From: Armatimonadota bacterium
Lineage (GTDB): Bacteria > Armatimonadota > Zipacnadia > Zipacnadales > JABUFB01
NCBI GenBank assembly: GCA_013314775.1
Contig: JABUFB010000007.1
Location: forward strand, 1 to 64,000
Direction of reading: 5' to 3'
Length of the DNA: 64,000 bases
Shown here in pieces: positions 1 to 10,100 of the stretch. Each line of letters opens with the position of its first letter. Position 1 is the first letter of the stretch. Both the position numbers and the translations under genes were made by a program. The notes under the pieces are model-generated. The model saw only the letters and a program-made list of their open reading frames with translations. It was not told where the DNA came from and ran no database searches.

Positions 1-57
1 GCGGAACTGGGCTATCACAGCCTACTTGAACGGTACGAGGCGCTTGCCGCTGCGTGA
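1..57 (+). CDS. C-terminal tail of an upstream gene (partial, cut by window edge)
   Basis: Frame 1 is open from the first base to a TGA at 55-57 and encodes 18 residues ending in LLERYEALAAA. The short helical, Ala/Leu/Glu-rich tail looks like the end of a real protein. The stop overlaps a GTG at 54 in the GTGA arrangement that coupled genes use elsewhere in this window (34821, 55832). The product cannot be named from so little sequence, and the call rests only on the open frame and the overlap. Confidence 0.4.
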   Translation, partial: AELGYHSLLERYEALAAA

Positions 58-1171
58 ACCGCCCGGTGCGGACCCGCATGCCGGGTGGTGTGGGAGGCGG
101 GGTCGGCAACGACCCCGCCTACCCGATTTCCCATGCTTCGGTCCCTGGCCGGCAACACTGGAACGCTGGCGCCGCGAGGGTCTTGGGCCGGATGAGGACT
201 GGATGCAGGTCTGCGGGTTCGACGGCGACATGCGCCACCGGCACCCGGTGAACGGGTTCATGTGCCCGGGCATCGAAGCGCGGGTGCTGGAGGACGAGGG
301 CGAGACGGAGATCGTGATCGATCATTTCGGAGTCCGCCAGCGCCGGCGCAAGGACGGCGGCTCCATGCCCGAGTTCCTGGGGTTTCTCGTGGAGACCCGA
401 GAGGACTGGGAGCGCGAGAAGTTCCGTTTCGACCCCTCCGCCGAAGGGCGCCTGCCACCTGCCGACCAGTGGGCAGCATACTGCGCCGCCAACGCCGTAC
501 GCACTGAGCCGTGCTACGCGGGCGACCTGCCCATCGGGTTCTTCGGGGGCCCGAGGCAGATCATGGGCTACGAGGGCTTTGCGTATGCTCTCTACGATGA
601 TCCGGCGCTGTTGGAAGACATCCTGGACACGATGTGCGATTCGTGGGTGGAGTTCTTCCCACGTGTCCTTCGCGAGGCGCCCGTGGATGTGTTTTTCATC
701 TGGGAGGATATGTGCTTCAAGACGGGCCCGCTCATCAGCCCAGACCAATTCCGGCGCTTCCTGCTCCCGCGCTACAAGCGGTTCACGGCGGCCCTGCGAG
801 ATGCGGGTGTGGATATTATCATGGTGGACAGCGACGGGGATGTGCGATTGCTGCTGGACCTGTGGATCGAGGGCGGCGTCACGTGCTTATTCCCGTGGGA
901 GACCCAGATGGGCCTGGATATCACCGAAGTCCGGCGCAGGTATCCTAAGCTGCAGATGATCGGCGGCATTGACAAGAGCAAGCTGGCTCACGGCCGGGAC
1001 GCCATCGACAGGGAGCTGTCGAAGCTGCCCTTCATGCTGGAGCACGGCCGTTACCTGCCGGCGGTGGATCATTTCGTACCGCCCGATGTCTCGTGGGACA
1101 ACTACCGTTACTTCTGCGAGCGATTGCGCGAGCTGATTCACCGCTACCCGCCCGGCCCCGTGGATGACTGA
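26..1171 (+). CDS. UroD-fold protein (uroporphyrinogen decarboxylase/methyltransferase family)
   Basis: From about residue 33 the protein reads as a UroD-family (PF01208) TIM barrel. It begins with DFPCFGPWP, has a central segment with YALYDDPALLEDILD, and has the late signatures IGGIDKSKLA and YLPAVDHFVPPDVSW, which are typical of the cobamide-methyltransferase-like branch (MtaA/CmuA relatives). The RQAGRYLPEY-type N-terminus of haem-pathway HemE is absent, so haem synthesis is unlikely. In this branch the proteins usually move methyl groups or act in sugar or one-carbon metabolism; the substrate here is unknown. The first ~35 residues are Arg/Pro/Gly-rich and implausible. A GTG at 54 (overlapping the preceding stop) opens a better start in another frame, so the 5' end may contain frameshifts or sequence errors and the true start is uncertain. 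Confidence 0.8.
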   Translation: MNGTRRLPLREPPGADPHAGWCGRRGRQRPRLPDFPCFGPWPATLERWRREGLGPDEDWMQVCGFDGDMRHRHPVNGFMCPGIEARVLEDEGETEIVIDHFGVRQRRRKDGGSMPEFLGFLVETREDWEREKFRFDPSAEGRLPPADQWAAYCAANAVRTEPCYAGDLPIGFFGGPRQIMGYEGFAYALYDDPALLEDILDTMCDSWVEFFPRVLREAPVDVFFIWEDMCFKTGPLISPDQFRRFLLPRYKRFTAALRDAGVDIIMVDSDGDVRLLLDLWIEGGVTCLFPWETQMGLDITEVRRRYPKLQMIGGIDKSKLAHGRDAIDRELSKLPFMLEHGRYLPAVDHFVPPDVSWDNYRYFCERLRELIHRYPPGPVDD

Positions 1172-1243
1172 TGCGACGCGGTCCGTACCAGCGCTCTCGC
1201 GTGACGGCCGGAATGGGTCGCCGAGGGACGTGCCCCCCTCGAC

Positions 1244-2647
1244 TCACGGCCTCGCCCTGATCGCCAGCGCGATGTCCCGGCTGAAAGCGGGCGACGTCAG
1301 TTCAAATCGACCCTCGCCATGGTCCACAGTGCTCTCCTGGATCGTCTCGCCGCTCACCGGGCTCACCCAGCGCACCGTGTAGCTCCCAGGGGGCGCGTCC
1401 AGGCTGAGCTCGGCGCGCAACTCCCGGGCTTCATCCGCCGGGTCGTACAGGTAGACCGCGTACTGCCTGCCCGGGTCCGCCAGTCCCCACCCGCGCGCCT
1501 GACCGGCATTGATCTCCGCCCCGAGAGGCTTCATCCGGATGAAATCGAAGCTGCGGATGAAGTCCCCGAGGGCTCTCAGCTGCTTCCGCAGTTCGGGCCC
1601 TCCGCCCCCGGGCTGGCTGTCCGGGTACTTGAAGGTTCCGTCCTCATGCCCCACGGTGAAGGAGTAGTCCAGATTGTTGTACAGCCCGCCGCCTGCGAGA
1701 ATGAACGCCCAGCCCTCCCGGCGGTAGTGCTCATCCGCGGTGCCCTTGAAGCCGGTTTCGTTGTCGCCGATCACGCGGTTGAGGCGGTAATTCATCCCCA
1801 CCGTCACTGGCGGCCAGGCATAATGGAAGTTGAGGATCGACACCGCCGGGTGAGGGTCAGTCACCTGGGCCTTGCCATTGGCGATGTTCTGGGAAATGAG
1901 ATGGCGGTTGGGTAGACTGTCCTCGGTCTGCGTGATGACGACCGCAATCCGCCGTTGCCAGTCATCGGGGACACCCCGTGTGTACGGCTCGTTCATGATC
2001 TCGAAGAAGATGTTGTCGAATCCATTCAACTCAGTGACGACCTTCCGGGTCATCGCTTCCTGGACTGCCTGCAGGCCGTCGCTCTCCGTGAGGGAGTACG
2101 CCTTCTGGCGAGACACCTTACCCACGCCGTTGACATTGTTCGCCGCGTTCATGGGGCTGATGTTCCACTGCCCATCTCCGTAGAAAGGACAGAACAGGTT
2201 GATCTCCACCACGATGCCCCGATCAGACGCCTGCTGCACGAAGTCGGTCAGGCGCGCGAAGTAGGCGTCGTCCCACCGCGTGAGGTCGAACTTGTTGCCG
2301 CCCCTGGCGTAGCCAGGCGTACTGCTCCGCGCCCAGGGGCAGATCAGCCTCCCGGCAGCCGGGGCAAGGGTGTTGCGGGCGATGCCGAAAGCGCCCTCGG
2401 GCTCCATGTATGCACCCACGAAAGTGCGGGTGTGGTTCATCCCGTCGCGCTTCAGCGTCTGCAGGTACTTCACGTAGTCGAAGTCGAGATTGAGCACCGC
2501 GCCGTAATGTTCAGCGCTGGTAATGAGCACTTCGGCTTTGCCGCGGAAAAGGAAGTAGTGGGGATTGTCCGGGTGCAGCCGCAATGGGGCTCCGCACGCG
2601 CAGAGCGTGAGGAGAATCAGCAGCCCAACACAGAAAGCAGTCATCAT
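1244..2647 (-). CDS. Secreted or lipoprotein glycoside hydrolase, clan GH-A-like (DUF4038/apiosidase-like)
   Basis: The 467-residue protein starts at the ATG at 2647, preceded by GAAGGGAG; longer upstream frames run into the helicase gene. Residues 1-20 form a hydrophobic signal with a lipobox-like LCAC, so it may be a lipoprotein. The body is a TIM barrel: LRLHPDNPHYF and EHYGAVLNLDFDY near the start, then FFEIMNEPY, whose Glu in the N-E-P motif is the expected acid/base of clan GH-A. IGDNETGFKG may supply the nucleophile. The last ~70 residues form a beta-sandwich ending, like the domain that follows DUF4038 barrels. It probably cleaves a plant or algal glycan outside the cytoplasm; the substrate is not evident. 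It is the last gene of a four-gene minus-strand run, 40 bp after the helicase. Confidence 0.85.
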   Translation of the reverse strand: MMTAFCVGLLILLTLCACGAPLRLHPDNPHYFLFRGKAEVLITSAEHYGAVLNLDFDYVKYLQTLKRDGMNHTRTFVGAYMEPEGAFGIARNTLAPAAGRLICPWARSSTPGYARGGNKFDLTRWDDAYFARLTDFVQQASDRGIVVEINLFCPFYGDGQWNISPMNAANNVNGVGKVSRQKAYSLTESDGLQAVQEAMTRKVVTELNGFDNIFFEIMNEPYTRGVPDDWQRRIAVVITQTEDSLPNRHLISQNIANGKAQVTDPHPAVSILNFHYAWPPVTVGMNYRLNRVIGDNETGFKGTADEHYRREGWAFILAGGGLYNNLDYSFTVGHEDGTFKYPDSQPGGGGPELRKQLRALGDFIRSFDFIRMKPLGAEINAGQARGWGLADPGRQYAVYLYDPADEARELRAELSLDAPPGSYTVRWVSPVSGETIQESTVDHGEGRFELTSPAFSRDIALAIRARP

Positions 2648-2687
2648 GCCGGTCTCCCTTCGGCGTGCCCGAGTTTCACCCGCGGGG

Positions 2688-5600
2688 CTATCCGACCCGC
2701 TTGCGCAGGATGATCTTCGGTGACTCGCGCACGGCATCGAACCGCGCACAGAGGGCGTCGGAGTACGGGCTTTCGGCCGCCGCCTCTCCGTTGATCCTCG
2801 CGACCACAAGCCGGTGCTTTGGCTGGAAATCGCGCTCCAGCAGATTCGCGAGCGGCGCCAGGCAATCCTGCATTGCCGGGCTGTCGGGGGGGATAGTGAA
2901 ACTCAGGTCTGCCCCGTCTCGCTGAATAACAAGCGCTCTCCGGGAGCCCACATACACGATCCAGTTTCCGGGGACACGCCTTGGTAGACCGTGTTTGAGC
3001 GGTTCCAGAGCGGTTCCGCAGAGAGAGACGGGATCGCAAGCGTTGATCCACCAGACAGCATGGCGCGGGAGATCCCGCTGGAGCTTTCGCAGGGCGGCAG
3101 GGGTAGCGAATTGCGGTCCCGGAATGCCCTCGAAGAAACTGCCGCCCACGATCTCCCCGGAGAGCTCCATCAGCCGCAGGGCCCGAAACACCGCGGGCCA
3201 GCGGAACAGCGGCCCCTCATGCACCAGGAGCTCGCGGAAGACGACGCCGTAGCGCTCCAGCAGCAGGCGCGCCCGGTCTTTCGCGCGCTCTTCCTCTTCC
3301 AGTAACCCTTCGCCTCTGGGCGGATCGGGCAGGCGGAACCAGCTTCCGGCATACAGCGCGGCGCCGGCGGAACGAGGGCGGCGAGCGAAGCCGCGCCGTC
3401 CCCGTCTCGGCTGAGGCTCCGATACGCTCGCCGTCGTGTGCCGGAACCCGCAGGCGATGCCCCGGCGCAGACTGGCCACGGTGTCATTGGTAAGGAAGCC
3501 GCTCCACACCGCCGTCCAGAGAACATCAGCCAGGCGCTCGGGCCCAATATCCGTCCGCGTCTCCAGGGCGCGCAATGTATACCGGGCGTCCGGGTCCTGG
3601 AAGAGCTCGCGCAGTTCATCAGGCATTCTTCGTGCGGTGTGTGCGCGTGTCAATTCCAGGTCATCTGCGAGACAGAAAGCCACCTTCTGTCGGGCTCCCC
3701 CGATCCACAGCAGTTGTCCCTCGTTCATCAACCCGTCCAGCAGAGCCGGGCGGTAGTCCCGGACACGCGCGGGGAGGATGGCCTCCTCCCAGAGCTCGGC
3801 TCGAGCCTCAAACCCGCTCAACTGCTCCAGCGTCGCCCAGACCTCATCTGCGCCCTCGCCTGGTGTGCACAGACCCTGGTTGAGGGCCAGGAACAGTGCA
3901 AGATCCTCCGCGGGAAGAGGCTCGAAAGCGGGAACTGCCTCGGCCCGGGCCATGCGCAGCAGCGTCTCGAAGTTCGCGCTGTCGCAGATGTCATTGGCGG
4001 GGCCATTACGTACCAGCAGTCCGTCGATGACAGCCTCCGAGTCGATGAGGTCCTCGACGCATTCGGCCACCCGCTCCGGGTCCAGGCCCAGGGTTCTGCC
4101 GATGAGGTCGGGGTTCACCGGACCGAAGAAGCCCAACCACTCGCCGAGCACGGCCAGCAGTCGTTCGTCATCGGGGCCGGGGTGCTGGGTGATCGCGGGC
4201 GCGGGACCATCCCCCGCAATCGGCCGCGCAGCGACACCGGGTCCCCAGATAGGCAGGACGCGGCGCAGATCCTCCACGGCCGCCACGAGTTCCGTCTCGG
4301 AGCCGGGCGGTCGCAGCCACACCAGCTTGCCCTTGGCGTCGTTGAGCAGCGCATTCGGGTCCGCGCCCAGGTCTCGCTTCACCGCCGCCAGCAAATCTGC
4401 CCACTCGCTCTCCGGGATCAGGACGCGCTCCTTGGCCCAGTCCACGATGTCGCGCGCGGTCTGGGGAGCGTACCCGGGCGCGAGGCGCTTGCGCTTGCTC
4501 TCGAACCTCGCCACGAGTTCGGGCGTGATCGTGGGTCGCAGCGAGGGCGAGAAGACTACTTCGCGCAACAGGTCGCTGCGAAGTTGGGATTGGGTGCGTC
4601 CCGTGGGGGTGTCATCGGCGTACATGTACTGGTTGGTCTGGCGCCAGCTCAGTACGCCGGCGAAGGGACTCAGGTGCTCGGTGCGAACCTCGGCCCAGGT
4701 AGTGACGCCACTCTCCAGCTCCTCAAGCCGTTCCTGCAGCCCCTCCATGTCGAACTCGTCCTGCAGGCAAGTTCGCCAGGCTTCGAGCAGGATCGGGAAA
4801 TCCTCGTAGTCCAGCACCGCTTCGAGGAGTGCTTTCGCACGCAGGCGCGTAACCCACAGCGGCATACGCTGGTTCATCTTGTGGCGGGTGATGAGCAATG
4901 CGCGCCCGGCACATTCCCGGAAGCGCGCTCCAAAGAACCCCGAGCCCTCCACGGACTTGCGGAGCAGTTCGTTCAGCCGCGCGCGGGTTACGAGAGACAG
5001 GACCTCGGCGCTGTCCACATCCTCGGTCGTCACGATGTCCACCACGTCATTGGACGGGTACACCTCAGGCCTCACGCCGAACCGTTCCTTCCAAGCCTGC
5101 GCGAGGGCCATGGCGAAGGGTCTGTTGATCGTCCCACCCCAGAAGTTGTGGATGCAGATCTGACTGCCCGGCACATTTCCCGGGCCGGCCGCGATGTGTT
5201 CGACCACAATCTGGTGGCGGTGCGGCAGAACACCTGCGCAGAAGGTCTTCTGCAGCCGCAGGTAGGACAGCAGATCGTGGGCGGAATCCGCGTCCAGGCA
5301 GTGACGCTGCATCAATTCGCGCGCGAACTCCGGGTCGTCCAGGCGGTTCTCGGCACTCTCAAGGAACTCGGCGATCCGGGTGGTGAAGTGGGTGTCGCGG
5401 CCCCATTCCTCGCCCCTCCAGAAGGGGGCGTCTTCCGCGGAGCGCCCGGTCGGGGTCACGAACACGTCATTGTGGGTAATGCGCTCGATGCGCCAGGCTT
5501 GAGCGGCGAAGGCCATCGCCTGCCCTGGCGCTGCTTCCCACACGAACTCTTCATCCAGTTCCCCGATGAGCGCATTGGTGCGCTGGTCGCGCAGGTGAAG

Positions 5601-7124
5601 ATAGCCGCGATCCGGGATAGTGCCGCCGGAGATGTACAGGTCCTGCAGCGCACCGGGACGGGCCGCAACGGTATTGTCGATGCGGTCCACCGACAGCCTC
5701 GCGGTGAGCCCTCGGATGCGAGTCTCCTCATACCGCCCCGACAGCATGTCCAGCACGAGATCGAACTGCCGGCGGGTGATGTTGTGGAAGGGGTAGCTGC
5801 GGCGTATCTCGGCGAACAATTCGTCAATGTCCCAGGTCTCCAGGCCGGTCATGGAGATGAGCACCTGGGCCAGCACGTCGAGAGGTCCCTGAACAGGCCG
5901 TATGGGCTCGATATCCTGGTCGAGAATACTGCGCGCAAGCACTGCCGCTTCCAGCAGGTCGTGGGAGTGAGTAGGGAAGAGGGTAGCTCGGCTGACTTCG
6001 CCCACCTGGTGCCCGGCTCTGCCCACGCGCTGGATTGCCGACGAAATTCTTGGGGGCGATTGCACCAGCACCACTTCGTCCAGGCTGCCGATGTCGATGC
6101 CCATTTCCAGCGAACTGGTGGCCACGATGGCCCTGAGTTCACCGGCCTTCAGACGCCGCTCCACTTCGGTGCGAATCTCCCGAGACAGTGAACCGTGGTG
6201 GGCGTAGGCCAGGAGTTCCTTCTGCCCGTCGTTCATCTTCCAGGTCATGTTCTCGGCAACGCGCCGGGAGTTGGCGAACACCAGGGTGGAGCGGTTCCGG
6301 CGGGCGATCTCGCGACACTCCTGGACTATCGGGGACCACACCGGGTCTTCTTCCACGTGCCCCGCGGCGCCCTTGAGCATCCGCACCCGCACGTCGTATT
6401 CCTTTTGCGATCGGCCGCGCAGGATGTGGACCGGACGTGGCTCGTAAGCGCCGCTCTCCAGCAGGCGGTACCCACCGACATATTGGGCGACAAGCTCCAG
6501 TGGCCGCACCGTGGCGGACAGGGCGATGCGTTGGAACTCGCCGCTCAGTCGCACAAGACGCTCCACGCCGCTGATGAGATGCACCCCGCGTTTGGAGTCC
6601 ACGACGCCGTGGATCTCGTCGAGAATCACTGTGCGCAGGGAGCCCAGGATTGAGATGCCGCCGCGGGAACTCAGGAGCAGGTTGAGGCTCTCGGGGGTGG
6701 TGATGAGGATCTCCGGCGGGTGCCGGACCATGCGCCGCCGGTCCTCAGTGGGAGTGTCTCCGCTGCGGGTGAGCGCCCGTAGGCGCGGGAACTGCACCCC
6801 CTCACGCTTGAACAGACGGCGCAATTCGCCAAGTGGCTCTTCCAGGTTCCGCCGGATGTCATTGTTCAGCGCCTTCAATGGTGAGATGTACAGGACGCTG
6901 CACTGGCCCTCGGGGTAGTCGCCCGTGATGAGCTGGTTGAGTGCCCAGAGAAAGGCGGTCAGCGTCTTCCCGCTCCCGGTGGGCGCGGTGACGAGAACGT
7001 GCTCTCCAGAGGCAATCAAGGGCCACGCCTCGGTCTGCACATCGGTAGGCGTGCCGATGCGCTCCCGGAACCACCGGGCAATGAGGGGGTGGAACAGCGA
7101 GAGGCTTTCCGACGGGTCGTTCAT
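2688..7124 (-). CDS. lhr: Lhr-type ATP-dependent helicase
   Basis: The 1478-residue protein is close in length to E. coli Lhr (1538). Superfamily 2 helicase motifs are visible in order: Q-motif region with PTDVQTEAWP, Walker A TAPTGSGKT (about 46-54), LDEIHGV as motif II, LSATVRP as motif III, and QRVGRAGHQ as motif VI. The long C-terminal half, with a winged-helix region and the Lhr-specific beta-rich domain, is intact to the end. The family acts in DNA repair as a 3'-5' ssDNA translocase. The gene lies between two secreted hydrolases, 26 bp and 40 bp away on the same strand, which is unusual company. A long open frame on the opposite strand (about 3.4-6.2 kb) is a shadow of this GC-rich gene. 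Confidence 0.94.
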   Translation of the reverse strand: MNDPSESLSLFHPLIARWFRERIGTPTDVQTEAWPLIASGEHVLVTAPTGSGKTLTAFLWALNQLITGDYPEGQCSVLYISPLKALNNDIRRNLEEPLGELRRLFKREGVQFPRLRALTRSGDTPTEDRRRMVRHPPEILITTPESLNLLLSSRGGISILGSLRTVILDEIHGVVDSKRGVHLISGVERLVRLSGEFQRIALSATVRPLELVAQYVGGYRLLESGAYEPRPVHILRGRSQKEYDVRVRMLKGAAGHVEEDPVWSPIVQECREIARRNRSTLVFANSRRVAENMTWKMNDGQKELLAYAHHGSLSREIRTEVERRLKAGELRAIVATSSLEMGIDIGSLDEVVLVQSPPRISSAIQRVGRAGHQVGEVSRATLFPTHSHDLLEAAVLARSILDQDIEPIRPVQGPLDVLAQVLISMTGLETWDIDELFAEIRRSYPFHNITRRQFDLVLDMLSGRYEETRIRGLTARLSVDRIDNTVAARPGALQDLYISGGTIPDRGYLHLRDQRTNALIGELDEEFVWEAAPGQAMAFAAQAWRIERITHNDVFVTPTGRSAEDAPFWRGEEWGRDTHFTTRIAEFLESAENRLDDPEFARELMQRHCLDADSAHDLLSYLRLQKTFCAGVLPHRHQIVVEHIAAGPGNVPGSQICIHNFWGGTINRPFAMALAQAWKERFGVRPEVYPSNDVVDIVTTEDVDSAEVLSLVTRARLNELLRKSVEGSGFFGARFRECAGRALLITRHKMNQRMPLWVTRLRAKALLEAVLDYEDFPILLEAWRTCLQDEFDMEGLQERLEELESGVTTWAEVRTEHLSPFAGVLSWRQTNQYMYADDTPTGRTQSQLRSDLLREVVFSPSLRPTITPELVARFESKRKRLAPGYAPQTARDIVDWAKERVLIPESEWADLLAAVKRDLGADPNALLNDAKGKLVWLRPPGSETELVAAVEDLRRVLPIWGPGVAARPIAGDGPAPAITQHPGPDDERLLAVLGEWLGFFGPVNPDLIGRTLGLDPERVAECVEDLIDSEAVIDGLLVRNGPANDICDSANFETLLRMARAEAVPAFEPLPAEDLALFLALNQGLCTPGEGADEVWATLEQLSGFEARAELWEEAILPARVRDYRPALLDGLMNEGQLLWIGGARQKVAFCLADDLELTRAHTARRMPDELRELFQDPDARYTLRALETRTDIGPERLADVLWTAVWSGFLTNDTVASLRRGIACGFRHTTASVSEPQPRRGRRGFARRPRSAGAALYAGSWFRLPDPPRGEGLLEEEERAKDRARLLLERYGVVFRELLVHEGPLFRWPAVFRALRLMELSGEIVGGSFFEGIPGPQFATPAALRKLQRDLPRHAVWWINACDPVSLCGTALEPLKHGLPRRVPGNWIVYVGSRRALVIQRDGADLSFTIPPDSPAMQDCLAPLANLLERDFQPKHRLVVARINGEAAAESPYSDALCARFDAVRESPKIILRKRVG

Positions 7125-7150
7125 GGTGCGAGCATGCGGGCCTTCACTGG

Positions 7151-10100
7151 TTACTCGTGGGCGATGAGCAGCCAGCCCTTGCCCGGTTCGAAGGGTATCG
7201 CATCCGTTGGTTGGAACTCCGCGGGGCCCTGGAAATGCTGGATGGCGGGAGCGGTCAGCTTCGCTTTCGCCGGGTCGAGGCCCAGCGCCTGCCAGTCAAT
7301 CTGCAGCCGGACCTTTGGCATGTCCGCCGCTCTGGGCTCCTCCGTGCTCTGGCGGGTGGATGGCGTGCCAACCGAAAGCGTCAGCCTGCCGAACTGTTCC
7401 GGATCATGGAATGACCCTCCCACCGGCGCCCAGCAAGACAGAGACTTGCTCGGGGTCTGCTGATCGCGGCAGATGTTGATGCCGATGGTCGTGCCCTCCT
7501 CCGGGGCGTTCATCCCCAGCGAGCGCCAGGGGATGCCGGCCTCCGCCTCCCAGCCACCCTCGCCCGCAGATGCCGCGTACTGCCAATCGCCGTCCCAGTC
7601 GTCTCCGCCGAGGCCCTTTCCATCGTAGAACGTGCCCGCGCAGTTGCCCACCAGTTGGTAGTAGACCTGCCGGTCCGGGTCGGGCTGGATGAACAGCTCG
7701 ATGGCGTCATCCTCCCACACACTGCCGTCGCGCTGCGTCACTTTGGCCAGCGGCCGGAAACCCTCAGGCAGGCTGCACCGGAAGGCCAGGTACAGGCGCT
7801 CGGAATCCCACGCGGCGTATGCTTCCGTCTGCAGCCGTGCGCGCTCGTCCTGATTGAGGATTGTGAACCCGGTCATGCGGGCCGCGCGGTCCCACTCTCC
7901 GGGGGAGAGACGCCCGTCCACTACAGGCGCGCTCGCAGCGGCCTGGGCAATGGCTCCCGGCCTCGGGCGCTCGGTGGGCCAGTGCGCCAGGGCGATGAGC
8001 GTCTGCCCTGGCTTGCGGTAGACGGTTGCGAGCACATCCGCGCGGTCTGTTCGCACCGGGCAATTGGACGACCAGTACCCGAGCCAGTCGGCGTCCTGGA
8101 TGCCGAAGTCGTCCCAGAACCGCCACATGTGGGTGCAGGAAGGGTGCAACCTGCCGGTCATGCCATAGATCATGCCGCGATAAGGGTTGCCACCCGTTTG
8201 GTATTCGAGCATCTCGCTTGTCAGCCCGAAGGGGATGCCGCTGATCTCCACAAACCAGTAGTCCGGCGCGCGATTGTAGTCGTACATCTCTCCGAACCAC
8301 AGGTTGCTGATGTAAGGGAAGTGCTCCATGTAGGAGTTTGCCGGGCTGGTGTGGCGGTCCATGAAATCATAGTTGTTGCCGCTGTGGAAGTTGATGCGGT
8401 AGTCGGGATTGGTGGCGTGCATCACCTTCGCAATGCGTTTCATAATTTCACGGTCGTAACCGATCCCGTCGAGGTACAGTCCGTCGATGCCCGTCTCCTG
8501 CATGAGCCAGCGCATGCCCTCGACGTAATAGTTGTGCCACCGGGACAGGCCCTGGGTGGCGATTGCGGCGTCGTGCTGGCCGTCCCAAAGGGGCTGCCGC
8601 CACCCGGGCACGTAGCCTGCGACCAGGTGCTCCTGAAGCCACGGATAGCCGCCTCCAGGAGTGCCGAACATGGTCTTCTCCACCGAGTAGATGAAAGCGG
8701 AGCGCGTCTGGAAGACCTCGTCGCCAAGGCTGCGCAGGGGCCACATTTCGGCCACGTAGTTGCTCAGTTCGCGCACCGTATAGTAGAGATTTACGCCGTT
8801 CTTTGCGCCTTCGATGATCCGGGATGAGAAGACGACCTGCTGTCCCGTGTCACTCGGCGACAGTTCAACCACTCCCTTGAACTGGCCGGGCTCATTGCCG
8901 GCGCTCACCTGCGGGCGTGTGGAGGCAGTGTCTGTGTTCTCGAAGGTGTCCAGCAGCAATGTATGCTCATCGGCGGCAAACTGCACCATCTGGCCTTCGG
9001 AGTATGGCGCGTCACTCACCTTGATGGCGTCCACGGCGAAGCCCGAACCCCGGAGGCGCAGAACCGCGCCGTCGAGGGGCGTCTGGAGCGTGCCCCTGTA
9101 TGGCGCCGAACCTTTGAGCTTCCCATCCACGAACACGGCCAGCGTATCGCCCCAGGAAAGGGTCAGTGTATGCTGCTGGCCCTGCTCCCAGTCTGGCGAG
9201 TGGGTCCCGAAGAGCACCGGGTATCGGTTGAGCTCCGGCGCTCCCTGGCGGATGTAGGCCCGCATCCCGCGGTCATCCACGTTCCAGTAGAAGCCCACCT
9301 GGTCCTGGTTGGGCCAGTCAAGGCCGAACAGGCTCTGATTGAACCGGGCTTGTCGGGGCTCGCCCGAATGCGGGTCGAAGTTCAATGTGACCCGCAAGTG
9401 CAGGGACCCGCGGTCAGGATTGATGTTCCCCGGTGCGGGGTAGGTCAGGGAGCCTTCGTCGGTTCGTTTGACCGTGCTCTTCACTCGGTCAACCGTGTCC
9501 TTTAGACGCTGCCACTCGATGAACGGGTAGTTGATATACGGATTCTCGCGGGTGGCATGGTGAATGTGCAGGATGTTGCCGTCGCCGTTCACATCACCAT
9601 AGCGCCAGTTCCAGTGCCGCTTGTCCAGGGGCTTGAAAGGTGTGATGAGCAGGCGGAAACGGAACTCAAGCTCGTCGCCGGATGCCAAAGTGCGCGCCCC
9701 GGTGTAAGCGCGCACCATCACGGTGTCGCCCTCTTCAGTAATATCGCACCCGCCCTTGCCGCCGTTGCTCCAAGATTCAGGCAAGCCGCTGTCCACAAGA
9801 CTGATAACATCCCAGACATCCCGCGGGCCCTGCAGGTACAGCTGGACTCCCCCGTCGGCATCCCCGAGCCAGACCTGATTGTCCGCACGCTCGATGTCCC
9901 ACTTCCAGCGGTGCGACTGCGGCCTGTACCCGCCGCGTCGCCCGAAGCCCATCATGTACCGGGCGACCTCGCGCTTCAGCGGGATCTCCAGGCGCACATC
10001 GGACAGGTCGATCTCCCGCTCTGCCTTCATCCGCACCCGGTACTGAATGCAGCCGTCGGCCTCCATCGCACAATCGACGGTTGTGGCGGTCTGCGGGGAA

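Noticed and set aside
26-1171. Haem-pathway HemE (uroporphyrinogen decarboxylase)
   Set aside because: The HemE N-terminal RQAGRYLPEY-type signature is absent and the C-terminal motifs fit the methyltransferase-like branch.
3438-6191. 917-codon open frame on the plus strand
   Set aside because: It is antisense to the Lhr helicase gene, which has all expected motifs; GC-rich sequence leaves long antisense frames open.
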